Positions 1 through 10,582 of a stretch of DNA of 64,000 nucleotides are shown here, in pieces; the first letter of the stretch is position 1, and each line of letters opens with the position of its first letter. The stretch spans positions 9,424,001 through 9,488,000 of the forward strand of contig NC_063150.1 of the NCBI RefSeq assembly GCF_020921035.1. The letters are read 5' to 3'. A program made the translations under genes and the position numbers. The notes below the pieces were generated by a model, which was not told where the DNA came from, did no database searches, and saw only the letters and a list, made by a program, of their open reading frames with translations. This stretch comes from Rhodamnia argentea. Taxonomy: Eukaryota; Streptophyta; Magnoliopsida; Myrtales; Myrtaceae.

Positions 1-257
1 GCCTGATCGACTTCGGCGACTTCCTGAAGCTGATGAAGATGGACAGCGGTGGCGACGACAGCGACCTGCGGCGAGCCTTCGAGATGTTCGAGGACGAGAA
101 GGGGTCGGGGAGCATCACCCCGAAAGGGCTGCAGGCGATGCTGCGCCGTCTAGGGGACGCGAAGTCGTACGAGGAGTGCGAGGACATGATTAGGGTTTAC
201 GACATTGATGGGAACGGAGTTCTTGATTTCCAGGAGTTCCATCAGATGATGGCTTAG
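1..257 (+). CDS. Calmodulin-like EF-hand protein, 3' end (partial)
   Basis: The reading frame is open from base 3 to a TAG at 255-257, so 84 C-terminal residues are seen and the start lies left of the window. The first residues (LIDFGDFLKLM) are the end of one EF-hand. Two more follow. The first has a degenerate loop, DEKGSGSITPKG, with Lys at position 3 and Gly at position 12 where Asp/Asn and Glu are expected. The last is canonical, DIDGNGVLDFQE, followed by FHQMM. Proteins of this family bind Ca2+ and pass the signal to targets in cytosol or nucleus. The layout fits a plant CML of about 140-200 residues. The degenerate third hand suggests it binds fewer than four calcium ions. The exact CML number cannot be told from this piece. 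Confidence 0.9.
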   Translation, partial: LIDFGDFLKLMKMDSGGDDSDLRRAFEMFEDEKGSGSITPKGLQAMLRRLGDAKSYEECEDMIRVYDIDGNGVLDFQEFHQMMA

Positions 258-1055
258 CTTCGGAGGGAAAGTAACATGATGAAGCGTGGTCTTGTCCTTG
301 AAATGAAAGCAAAAGCATGAAAAGAGAAGAAAAGAGAGAGGAGAGAAGGGAATTGCATGGAATAAGAAGAGCACGAGGAGTCAAATTTAGGTCGCACACA
401 TTGCTCGAGTCGGCCAAAGCCTACATGATGTTTATGCTTGCAAGCACTATGTAGAATGTGCTTTTATAAGGCAATATCTACGTATGTCCATGTTTGTCTT
501 TCTGAATTTGTCGCTTTCAAAATTTAATTTTTCGGTTGATCTATCAGTAATATGAGCTGAACCGCTTACCAACATTCATCATCTAATCATTGATTCCTCC
601 CTTGTTTGTTCTGATATTTCGCCAATAAAATCAAAAGGAAATTTAAGCACCGAGAGTAAATAACGTATCTCGACGCTAGCTTTATATATTCAACCTCCCG
701 CTGAATTAAGCACACAAAGTAAAAAGACTCTTGAAACTTGCTTGCTATCTGGTGTGAAATGCGATCCGATCTATATGCCTATCTCTTGCATATATCAACC
801 TGCGTATTGAAGTAGTAGTATCGGATTCATTGTTCCTAAACTTTCGAGAGTATATACACACAACATATATTTATGTTGTTAATTTTTATTATGCATCTAA
901 TTGAACCTACTATTTCATAGACTTTGATCCCACTACATTTTTTGAACTGTAAATTATGTCCTAATGTATTTGTAAAAGCCCAACTTACAAAAAAGGTCCA
1001 CATTATAGCCAATTTCGCGGTTTAGATGCTTAAATTGAAATGCTGCCAACAGTTC

Positions 1056-1102
<47 letters not shown>

Positions 1103-2098
1103 GAGGCCAGATTTTAACCCCAACCTAAAGCGTGGAAATATTTATATAAGAAGGCAAATAGGGGCGGAAAAATTTGAACTCGGGATCTCTTGCTCTAACA
1201 CTATAAATAAATTTATGGGACTGCTGCCAATTATTTTGAAAATTTAAGCTGGTATGTAAATGCGTAATTTTATATTCATATATTCTAGCATCTTCCCCTA
1301 TTCAGGCGTTACGGTGATGCACGACGTGGTTGACCAAGGGCGAATTCTCTCGGCCAGTATTTCCTACGTACGTAAATAATCAGTGGGCCGAGTTACCAGT
1401 CACCAATTGGCACATGGAGAAACGGGGGTACATCCCCGGGAACTGTCTCTTGGTAAACCAGTTTAGCGTTCTTAATAATGTCTACCGTATGGCAAACCGT
1501 TTTGAAAGAATTCCTCACGAAAGTAGAAAGGCACCAAAGAGTTCTCAAGGCACCAAAGGGCAAATCAATCTCGCCAGCTGCATTCTCTCCCGTGCCACCT
1601 TTACCCAAGGTTTTCTCCGGCAAAACCATGACCTTGCTTGGGAACTTCTTGCCCTGCCCTCGCCAAAAAGATAATGGATAAATGTATTAAAAGTTCTGAG
1701 ACATTTCAAAAAAAATACAATTGAGTCTTAATTTTTTTTTTTAAAAAAATGCAATAAGTCTTTAAACATATAACGAACTTGCAATTGAGTATCAAAATTT
1801 CAGGAAAGGGTAATCAAATCCTAAAATTTATCAAATTTATCCAATCAAATCTTTCCGTTGATTACATTTTTCGAAAATTTTCGGATTTAATTATATATTT
1901 TTAAAATTTTTAAAATTTAATTACACCTTCATAATAAATTTTAGGACAAAACTCAATTGCGTTCTGGTTTTAAGTTCGAGGGCTGATATCCCAAAATACA
2001 AAGGAAAAAGTTTCTGGACAGCTGGTTCTTGACCAAACAAAGCGAAGATTTCTCCAAAAACCGGGGGTTTCCAACAAATGGCACGCAACATGAGGACA
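258..2098. other. Intergenic: 3' flank of CML gene, repeats, no gene
   Basis: The stretch after the CML stop is AT-rich spacer. Around 1160-1250 there is a phrase on the minus strand (gagcaagagatcccgagttc) like those near plant retroelement primer sites, too short to classify. At about 1690-1990 are facing phrases of the type 'caattgagtctt' and 'aaaactcaattg', suggesting a small decayed inverted-repeat element. An open frame at 1330-1674 has no recognisable domain and looks fortuitous. Confidence 0.5.
1060..1099. repeat. (TC)20 microsatellite
   Basis: An uninterrupted run of 20 TC units, visible directly. Confidence 0.97.
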
Positions 2099-2129
2099 GA
2101 GAAACCGACGAAATTGACTGCCATCACAT

Positions 2130-2930
2130 CAAGCCGGCGTGAGAAAATATTGCGTACAGACTTGGGAAAGCTGACGTGGTCCAAAAGACCATTTATTTTC
2201 GAGATGTGTTCAATGTGGGATCCACCTCTTCTCCCTGCTCAGCTCTCCCCTTTGCGCTCTTTCGCCCTCTCTCTCCCCTTCTGCCGAAGCTCTGAGGAAG
2301 AAGAAGAAGAAGAAGAACTCTAGCTCTATGGCCATGGCGACCGGGGGCCATCTTCTCCGTTCCCCGGCCGCGAAACTCGAACCTAAGGCTCGCGGCCGCC
2401 ATGGCCAGGGACGGGGAAGTCATCGGTGACGCTGAGTTGTTCGATGGGGTCCACCTCTTCTCTCTGCTCATCTCTCTCCCCTCTGCTCTCTCTCCTCCCG
2501 CCGAAGCTCCGTCTGATGAGCAGAGCAAAGAAGCAGCATCATCCCCCGCCCCCACGACAAGTCCCTAATCTACGTCGACGGTGAGACGCTCATACAAGAC
2601 CGATGTCTTCTCGGTCCCCGACCGCGGAGCTCAAGCCCACGACTCGCAGCTGCCATGGCCATTGACGTCTTCTCTGTCCTGGGCGCGAAGCTTGAGCCCA
2701 TGGAGCTTGCTGCTGCCATGGCTGTGGAGCTCGAGGTCTGTGGCCATGGCGGCGAGAGGGTCGTCCATGGCCGGCAAAAAGAAGAGACGAAAACAGGGCG
2801 GGGAGAGGGAAACGAAGAAGAGAGAAAAATTTTGACAAGTGGGCCACTATGGACACGTGTCGCATAATGAATGGACGTCTGTAAAAATGCCGTGGCACCC
2901 GGTCTGTACGTAATATTTTCGCGGGAGGAG
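2130..2930. mobile_element. Candidate GC-rich inverted-repeat element
   Basis: The segment at about 2138-2215 (gagaaaatattgcgtacaga, then accatttatttt, then gtgttcaatgtggg) reappears as its diverged reverse complement at about 2845-2926 (tctgtacgtaatattttcgc, with gaatggac and the complement of the rest). This is a terminal inverted repeat of about 80 bp. The 640 bp between is GC-rich, unlike its AT-rich surroundings, and has an internal tandem repeat. An 11-bp direct repeat, GAGAAACCGAC, lies near both ends (2099-2109 and 2928-2938), but the left copy sits about 30 bp outside the inverted repeat, so it is not a clean target duplication. A non-autonomous DNA transposon with captured sequence is the simplest reading. 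No protein is supported. Confidence 0.5.
2347..2725. repeat. Degenerate GC-rich tandem repeat, about 60-bp units
   Basis: A phrase of the type 'tcttctc-gt-cc---gg-CGCG-AgCT-gAgCCcA-G-ctcgC-gctGCCATGGCC' occurs at about 2350-2405, 2605-2660 and 2668-2720. A related pyrimidine-rich phrase, 'tccacctcttctc...', occurs at about 2220 and again at about 2450. Repeated CCATGGCC motifs create many short spurious ATG frames. It lies inside the inverted-repeat element above. Confidence 0.6.
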
Positions 2931-2939
2931 AAACCGACA

Positions 2940-4371
2940 GAAACTGATTGGACCAATACACTACATGCTCCCACTAAAGTCTCTCTGCATGTATTTACTC
3001 AACACGTGCGTATATCCATTTGCTTTTTGTACATGGATTAACATTAACAAGCGTGCGTGCGCGCCAAGAGCATTTGTTAAACAAGCGTCTCGAGGCACCC
3101 GTTAACATAACCGTTTACTATTTATATTACAAGTTTTGATAAGACAAAAAGAAAAGCGACCTGTTTATGCGCACATAAACAAGATGCACGCGGTAGCAAA
3201 CATGTACTCCTCGTCAAATAACAAGTTTATTGTGTGACGTTCGAGATCTCATTAATGTCATGTGTTTAATAGGGTCTACGTAAAGAGGGAGGCATTGTCG
3301 ATGGACTACATCGCAATCCGACAACACAACAGTCATTTGTACGTGAAGCTTTATGTTTGTGCTAGGCATGTTGTCTTATTTTTTGACGTGGTACGTAAGG
3401 TTCGTCGGAATTGACCATGTCGTATTATTGTATACCGCAATTATATGGTGATGATCCGTGACGGTTGAATGGTCAGATAAATGCAAAAGTAGAATAGCAC
3501 GCGCATGAATTAGGCATACTTCCACGGAGAGATTGGTGAAGTCCGTTCGAATGTATGGAAATTACCGTACAATCGGTCATTACTTATTCGGCTTTACCAA
3601 AGTCTAGATACAAGAAGACAAACCGGGGCTCATCGCCGTAATTGCTAAATACGAGAATTGATCTCTGGGAGATTAATGTAATCACGGCAAATACCAGAGA
3701 CCGCAGACCCGGACAATTCTAAAAGGAGGACAAGATTTTCGTCCGTTCTTGATGGAAGAAAATGTTCGATCCCGTCTTTGATGGGTGGATCGCAAGTTGC
3801 GAACATCACTCGTATGCCAATTTAACCGACATTAAATACGGGCGATGGTCGTATTTTAAAATCAACCCATCGCATGCATGATCGAAGGAAACTTTCTCCC
3901 TCCCTAGAACTGGAAATCGAGCCATCTACACGTGCCTGGACTCAACGGGTACGAGGCTGAGGATGTAGTGTAGCCTTGAGATAGCCGGATCTCTGCGCTC
4001 GTGAAGAAGAAGAAAAGTTGATGGAGATAGAAGCTCAGAAGCCCATAAGGCCTAGCCCAAATTATTGGAAAACCAGAGCATGGGAAGATTCAGTCCGTAC
4101 AATGTCCACCCATATGTCGCTCGCTCTTGATTTACTTGGGCTTTTGCTACTATACTTGGACTTATTTGAAGCTCCAGAGGTCCGTAAGGCCTAGCCCAAA
4201 ACCTTGCTTTGTAGAGCGCCTTGAAGATATAGCTCGGCCATTTCATTTGGCGTCAGAGCTTTGCTTTCACAAGTTTCCCAAACTCTACTTTCGATCACTT
4301 TCCGCTTGCTCTCTCTCCGGTGACATTTGTTGCGCAGAACAAGCGATCGAACAATAAAATAGACAGAACAA
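2940..4371. other. Intergenic, no gene recognised
   Basis: No domain-bearing frame is seen on either strand. The phrase 'aaggcctagcccaaa' occurs twice, at 4047-4061 and 4186-4200, marking a small local duplication. Otherwise the sequence is unremarkable. Confidence 0.5.
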
Positions 4372-4560
4372 GAAAATAAATTGGACACCGGATGTATGTG
4401 GTTCGGTCGTAGAGACCTATGTCCACAGGGAGAGCAGCAACGAATTCCATTATAGATTAAGCGATACACGGAGATTACGTAACTACACTCGAGTCACTCA
4501 AACACTCTCGGTGTTTCCCAAGCCCCAATTACATTCAAGAACGCACACAGTGTTTAGCCT
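4372..4560 (+). repeat. Retroelement-like dispersed repeat, copy 1
   Basis: The phrase set 'gtggttcggtcgtagagacc', 'gtccacagggagagcagcaa', 'attccattata' and 'gtgtttcccaagcccc' is typical of long-repeat debris of plant LTR elements. A diverged second copy ('attcacggggagagccaata ... atttactata ... gtgttttcc') lies at about 11975-12060 in the same orientation. Family and boundaries are not determined. Confidence 0.4.
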
Positions 4561-4731
4561 CCAATTCCTAACGAAAGAATCTCTCAATCTCGTAAGGAAT
4601 TAACACAAATATAACCTTAAGATTTAATCGGCTTCGACACTTGAATTCTTGATGTAATTCTACGAACAAAACTCATCGAGAAAAAACCCTTTTCAAGCAC
4701 TCATGTAGTGCTTCAATAACTCTCCTGAATC

Positions 4732-4732
<1 letters not shown>

Positions 4733-4790
<58 letters not shown>
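4733..4790. repeat. Compound (AC)n(AT)n microsatellite
   Basis: About 16 AC units run directly into 13 AT units, an alternating purine-pyrimidine tract of 58 bp. Confidence 0.97.
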
Positions 4791-5719
4791 GCAAAACCGT
4801 GTCAACCTTTTGCCGACCCAAACAAGGAGTCAATTCCCTTGTTTTATTTCCTTGCTTCTCTGACACGCAAGTCCAAGTCAACTCCATAGCTGGATATTCA
4901 AATCAGCCCCTCTCCATCGTGTAGTAGATTTCCTTTTATATTATTTATTTTCTTTCTTTGGCTGATAACTCTTGCGTGTGTAACTGACTTCCGTATCCCT
5001 TTATCTTTTCTCTTCGGTTGATCGAGTCCAAGTCTGCATTGAACTTTTATGTTTCTTGAGCAAAGACACCAACGCACAATCAACTTTAATTCGTAAGTTG
5101 ATTACGTATATATTTTCCTTCGCTCGATCTCGGATGTCCGCAAAATATTCGATTCGGAATCTTCACAATTTTCGCTTCGGGCTTAAACTCGAGACATATT
5201 ATAACAACATTGATGAAAGCCGATATATAAAGTTGAAGTGAAGTTTCTCTTTGACTCTCCAGTGAAAGATTTGACAGGAAAGTTCTGGTGATCAGCGAAG
5301 TGGACTTGGAATGAAGGTGAAAGTAAAAGTGGGTGTTTCGACCGGGAAAAAGTTTCGAGAGTTCAGTGATGGAAAAGTTTAGTGACCTCAAAAGTGAGGA
5401 GGATATGCAATAGGCAAGAGAGATGGTGAGAGCGGGCTGTAAAGGTTTTGCAGGATAATTTGATTCATTCGCTTGTTGGTTCTTGATTTGTTTTGTGTTG
5501 AAAGTTTGATTTCAAAGGGAAACATAAGCAAGAAAGTTACTTTAGGAGTTCGAGATCGAGAGGCATCTGTATGGACTCGTCGAACGGCCTCGCCAACAAC
5601 GATGTCGCTTCGTCATGTCATCGCTTTTCCACAACCTCTTTCTCTCACCCAGTTGAACATCATCCACATGTAACTTTAACTAATAACACACGCATAGAGA
5701 GGGAGAATAGATTTAAATT

Positions 5720-5724
<5 letters not shown>

Positions 5725-5785
<61 letters not shown>
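5725..5785. repeat. (TA)30 microsatellite
   Basis: About 30 uninterrupted TA units. Such tracts are length-unstable and can extrude cruciforms. Confidence 0.97.
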
Positions 5786-5787
<2 letters not shown>

Positions 5788-6299
5788 TTTTTGTCAATTC
5801 TATTTATGAAAAAGATGCTAAGGTGTCTCGCCCACTAGAAGGAAACTAATTCGGAGGCAATTAGTGCTAGTAACTAAAAGAATGTGACAGAAAGAAAAGC
5901 AACGACATGAGTGAGAGAGAGAGTTGAAAAGAGTATTCATCACTTCTTTCTCTCGTTCAAAATCGTACATGGGACTTTCATCCCACACTCCTAAGTGATA
6001 AACTGCGTTCAACAATGTGTTGTACTACTTCAACAAGTCTATGCATAAGATATCCGACATATGATGTCCATATAGCAATATCCACAGTTCCTTTGCATGC
6101 TCTGTATTAAAAAAAAAAGACATATTACGTTACAGGTGAGTTTTCGTGGCACCATTACTAAGTCCTCTATGATTTGGGGATTTAACGGGTCTTTTGATAG
6201 AGATGAAAACTTGATTTTCGTATGCATTGACATTTTTTTTTTGTCATTCTAGCTATTGACATGTGTAAGGATGAAGAAAATTATAGATAGAATTAGATG

Positions 6300-6950
6300 T
6301 AGGGGTGTGCATGGTCCAGGCCGGTCCGATCCCAAGATGGAATCGGGGACCGGACCATAATCCCGGTCCCCATATTTTCGGGACCAAGGACCGAACCGGG
6401 ACCGGCGGTCCCGGTCCGGGCCGGTCCCCGTCCGGTCTTAGTCCCGCCCAAAGAGGACCGCTAACTATTAAAAATCTAGTCAACTTAATAAACTATGTCA
6501 TGGTAACAATATAGCGACTCACTATGACTTTTATGATCAACGAACTTGATCAAAATGTTCGAATTCAATACAAAATCCAGCCATTACATGATAAAAACAT
6601 CACCAACCGCACTCAAAAAAGCCTGCAGAGAGAAAAGATGACAAAAAATAAGATGGAAAATAAGACTAAAAAGAGAGTCTTGAGGAGGAGAGTGCGACCA
6701 TGCAAGGTTGGGAAAAAAATGGGCAGTGGACTTTTAGTATTCTGTTTTGTTTTCAATTTTTTTTTTTGCAATTGTATATATTTATATATAAATAAATATA
6801 TATTATTGGTGGTCCGTCCTGGTCCCAATATAAGAAACCCGATGATCGGACCACCTAGTCACCGGTTCCATTTATTGGGACCGAGGACCAGACCATCCAC
6901 CTCAAGGACCGGACCAATCCGGCCGGTCCGGTCCAGTTTGCACACCCCTA
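6300..6950. mobile_element. hAT-type MITE with 8-bp target site duplication
   Basis: The element begins TAGGGGTGTGCA (6300-6311) and ends TTTGCACACCCCTA (6937-6950), so the terminal inverted repeat is about 11-12 bp of the hAT consensus type. ATTAGATG flanks it exactly on both sides (6292-6299 and 6951-6958), giving a perfect 8-bp target duplication as hAT transposases make. Both subterminal regions, about 150 bp each, are crowded with GGTCC/GGACC and CCGG motifs in both orientations, the usual form of hAT subterminal binding sites. No transposase is encoded in the 651 bp, so it is non-autonomous. The perfect duplication implies a fairly young insertion. Confidence 0.93.
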
Positions 6951-7605
6951 ATTAGATGCACAAGTAAGACAAAATTAAGTAAGACTTTTGAAATGAAAAA
7001 TTATCTCCCTAAAAACTCAGGGGAATTGCTCAAGCTTATTCCTCCCCTACGTGACCATCTACTGGTGAGGGAGCACTCCACGCATAATTAACGACTTAGG
7101 ATTCCAGAATTTTGTCTAAATATTGTCAACTAAGAGGGTACGAGGTAGCTAGATAGCTCTAGAATGATTGATTAGGCAAATTTTCATCTTTCCTAGTTAC
7201 CACCGTGGTCCAAACGCATGCCCATGTCCATTCATCTAGATGCATACCGATGCGCAAGTCCGTTCTTTCCGGCTACTAGTACTGTCGTTTGAGAGCATTC
7301 CAGTGGTCACTCGAGTCAAGTCACAAAAATTTTATGCAAAGTACAACGCGGAAGAGAAGACGTTGTCGTTATGTGCTAAAGTCAATTTCGTGGAGCGATA
7401 ATCACGATCAGCTTCTCCCGTTAAGTACTCATAATTCGAGAGTGATCGACAAGTAATGATGCTCCATCCCTGGAGTCAAAGTCAAGCAATGCACCTTTGC
7501 CTGGAAAGCGACTGGCCAGTGCTAGTCGGTCTGTCCCATTGGAGGAAAATTTCTCAAACTTTGACCAAACCGATTTATGGGTCGGGAAATGGCTTAGAAA
7601 CCGGA

Positions 7606-7912
7606 AAAATTGTGCCAAAAACCCTAAACCTTTTGCACTTTTATCAATTCAGTTCTAAACTTTTTAATTTTGACAATTATATCCTACATCTTTTCATGTT
7701 TCGTCAATTCTGATCGGAAATCGCCGACGTGGATGTTGACCGTCCTATGTGGTACGGTCGACACCGACGTGGACAAACTTTTGGCTAGATCGATTTAATT
7801 GAGAAAACGTAAAAAAAGGTTTAAGATTCAATTGACAAAACTAAAAAGGTTTAGGATTGAATTGACAAAAGTATAATATGTTTAAGTCTTTTTGGACAAT
7901 TTTCCTATACAG
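7606..7912. mobile_element. Mutator-like MITE, family A, copy 1
   Basis: The left end carries 'aaaaaccctaaaccttttgca' followed by 'tcaattcag'. The right end carries the reverse form, 'ttgacaaaagtataatatg' then 'tttaagtctttttggacaat'. The middle holds the family hallmark 'gccgacgtggatgt ... cctatgtgg ... ccgacgtggaca'. Other copies in this window are at 17.3, 18.3, 33.2, 34.1, 35.5 and 52.7 kb. The Mutator assignment rests on an imperfect 9-bp target duplication at the 35.5-kb copy. Confidence 0.75.
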
Positions 7913-8169
7913 CACATGTAAATGTTCTTCACTGGGAAACGAAAATAGACAAGAACAAAGATTGAACGTGAGAGCCCATAGTGTGCGATTTTTAGTTCTT
8001 CGTCCAATTTCAAATTCTCTTCTTATGTGCTAGGGAGGCTTTATTGTGTGCGGCGACGGTACGGATGTGGGTGCGGTATCTGTCGCAACCTATTCGATCA
8101 AGTCGGTTTCATATCGCAACGTTAATTCAACGGTCACAAGGAACAAAGTGTAGGAAAACAAAAAATATG

Positions 8170-10582
8170 TGTTGACACCTAAATTTTGGCCATCCTGTTT
8201 AGTCATTAACTTTTGCATAAAAAATCAAGAGTTACTTTTAGTTCTCATGAAAAAAAAAAATTTAATTATTCATATTTAATTTTGTCGTTTAGGCGTTGCA
8301 TTTTGCATTTAATTGAACCGAAAATAGAAACGGACATGGCCCCATACGTTTTGCATATTCATCGGGTTGACGATTGATGGGCTTAGAATTCGATTAATTG
8401 GAATAAGCCCATAATTCATTTAGGTGGCTTAAATCAAACGTGGAAGTTGAATTTGCGAAGCCTTGAGTTTGTTGACCAAGATCCGAGGGAATCAGCATAG
8501 CCCCACGATATTCGTGCATGACCGTTTACTTGGGGGAGCAAAGCGGGAAAATAAAAAAAATTGATTGAGATGTTTGGGGGATCTTATTCGCACAATCACA
8601 TGAAAAGAGGAGGAGAATATGCGGTTCCGTTCGAAATCCACGTGAGATAAAAGAGACGAAAAAGAAAAGGGCTAGAGAGAAAAAGAAGAAAGAAGAGAGG
8701 ATAGGGTCGGGTTTCACACCCAAGCACTCAAGTCCAACGCATGTGTCCTGCAACGTTGGCCTTACTCCAGATTGCCACCGACGCTCGCAATCCGATCCGG
8801 TGGTCACGACATTGAGGAAACGAAGCCGGTGTTTGACAGTCGTCAAGAGTTGTAGACCCGATTCGTTGCCCCTTCGCCCGACGATCGCGAAGTCATCATT
8901 CCGCTGCGGATCGAATCAAGTTCATCCGCAGTAGAGTCGTTCCCCAAGCTAGCGGCATATTCGAAGCGTCATCTGTGAATCGAGTGCAAAAATCAAATTC
9001 CGATAGCGAATTTTTGAATTTAGGTATATCTCTTGATTTGATATTCCGAAGATTATATTGCTCGTTTTTGCTTGATTTAGTGCTTCGATTGCATGTTATT
9101 TGAACGATGCCGTATTTTGCACCACAAGTATGTTATCCAATTAGAGCATCTAAAAATTGGCAGCATATCTTTAATTCAGAAATTGTGTGCTCGAAAATGT
9201 AAGAATTGCATATCTCGAAGGTTGGTTTGCAAGATTCAAAATTCGGTTGCCTTGATTGGAAGATTTGCATGTTAAATTTAGCAACCAAGAATTTTGAATA
9301 AAGTGATTTGATTGAGATATTTCTGAAATCTTGATGATAATCTGGTTAATTCAAGAAAAATCTTTTGAACATATCCAAGATACTCAAGATATCAAAAATC
9401 TTTCAAAATGTGATCGATTAGGAAAATCTCCTAATCCGCAACTTGCCACACGAGCAAGGATTTGAATTCAACCATTAACCGTAAGATTACGGATTAAAGA
9501 TTGGGTTCAAACATTCGCAAAATATTTTCAAAAATCGGTTGAGATATCCACTTGATTTGATTGGCATAACATCTTTAGAATGAATATTCTCTTGCATGAT
9601 CTTTTAAAATTTTAAAAGATATTGCATTGCATTTTAGATAAAAATTGCATTAAAATCATGTAGATATTCTCACGTTTTATTAATTTTAGAATGAGTGAAT
9701 TTTGATTTGCATTCTAGGATAGAATCAGCATATTTAAGTAGATTTTCATGTCTAAAATAATTTATCTTTAATATGTTAGGGATTACGCAAACCCGAACCT
9801 TAAAATATGAAAGATAATTATCTTTAGCCATATTTTTATTTAGGGTCATTCATTAATCCGAAAATACAAAATTAAAACAAGCTTGCCATGTCATTTGCAT
9901 GCTAGGTTTAGATCATATAGAATTTGCATGTTTAGGTCTTCAATTAATTCGTAAGTCATGTAGTCAATTTAATTAGACCGTAACATCATTTGTACATTAG
10001 TTTCATTTAATTGCACGGTATTTAGGTTAGTCATGTAGTTAAATTAATTTCATATGCATGCTTAGAATTTCCTTGCATTTAATTTAATTCATTTTCATCT
10101 TAGATTAAATTCATGCATTGCATATTGGTTAATCTTTATCCCATTAAAAAGCAAAAATTCAAAAGTGAGAACAATTTGTCTTGGCGTATGCTTTCTGGAA
10201 TTACCTTGACTTCTGGATGTTCAATTAATTGATTGTACAATCGCGTGATAACCTTTGTTAGTGACTTAGGTTAAAATCAATTAATGTTGCTTGACAAAAA
10301 TTTTTCATGAAATAAAATGGTACCGAAAGGGCATTAGAGTAATCTAGCGTAATCAAGTCTCCGGACTTAGAATCTACGGTTCATAGAAGTAATTTAGTTC
10401 TCCCGCTAATTTACTTAGGTTTTTAATCGACCTACCAAAAACGATTAGTGGCGACTCCAATTCAAATATATTTGCATGTTAAGTTGCGATTTTGTATGGA
10501 CTTGGGAGAGTCCGAATTAGGTTGGTTGAATAATTGACCCGATAATCCATTAGCCTAGAAACCTGATTTTTAGGTCGCGATA
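8170..10582 (+). mobile_element. Probable solo LTR of a Tat/Ogre-like Ty3 element
   Basis: The left end TGTTGACACCTAAATTTTGG matches, from memory, the start of long terminal repeats of plant Tat/Ogre Ty3 elements. Near the right end are 'gtggcgactccaattcaa' and 'tttaggtcgcgata', which I associate with the 3' part of such repeats. The flanks ATATG (8165-8169) and GTATG (10583-10587) match at 4 of 5 positions, as an aged 5-bp target duplication would. No gag or pol frame lies inside the 2.4 kb and no second LTR follows, so an internal deletion leaving a solo LTR is inferred. The terminal CA has decayed to TA. Short open frames inside are not genes. Confidence 0.55.

Noticed and set aside
1160..1250. 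tRNA gene or SINE suggested by 'gagcaagagatcccgagttc'
   Set aside because: No cloverleaf or paired A and B boxes could be built; it resembles retroelement primer-site debris only.
1330..1681. 114-codon frame as a possible gene
   Set aside because: No domain, overlapping frames in two phases and no promoter or splice logic.
2193..2974. Several overlapping frames on both strands (up to 134 codons)
   Set aside because: They arise from GC-rich tandem repeats without stop codons and have no domain.
8526..8934. Frames inside the probable solo LTR
   Set aside because: Low-complexity or shadow frames with no gag or pol similarity.
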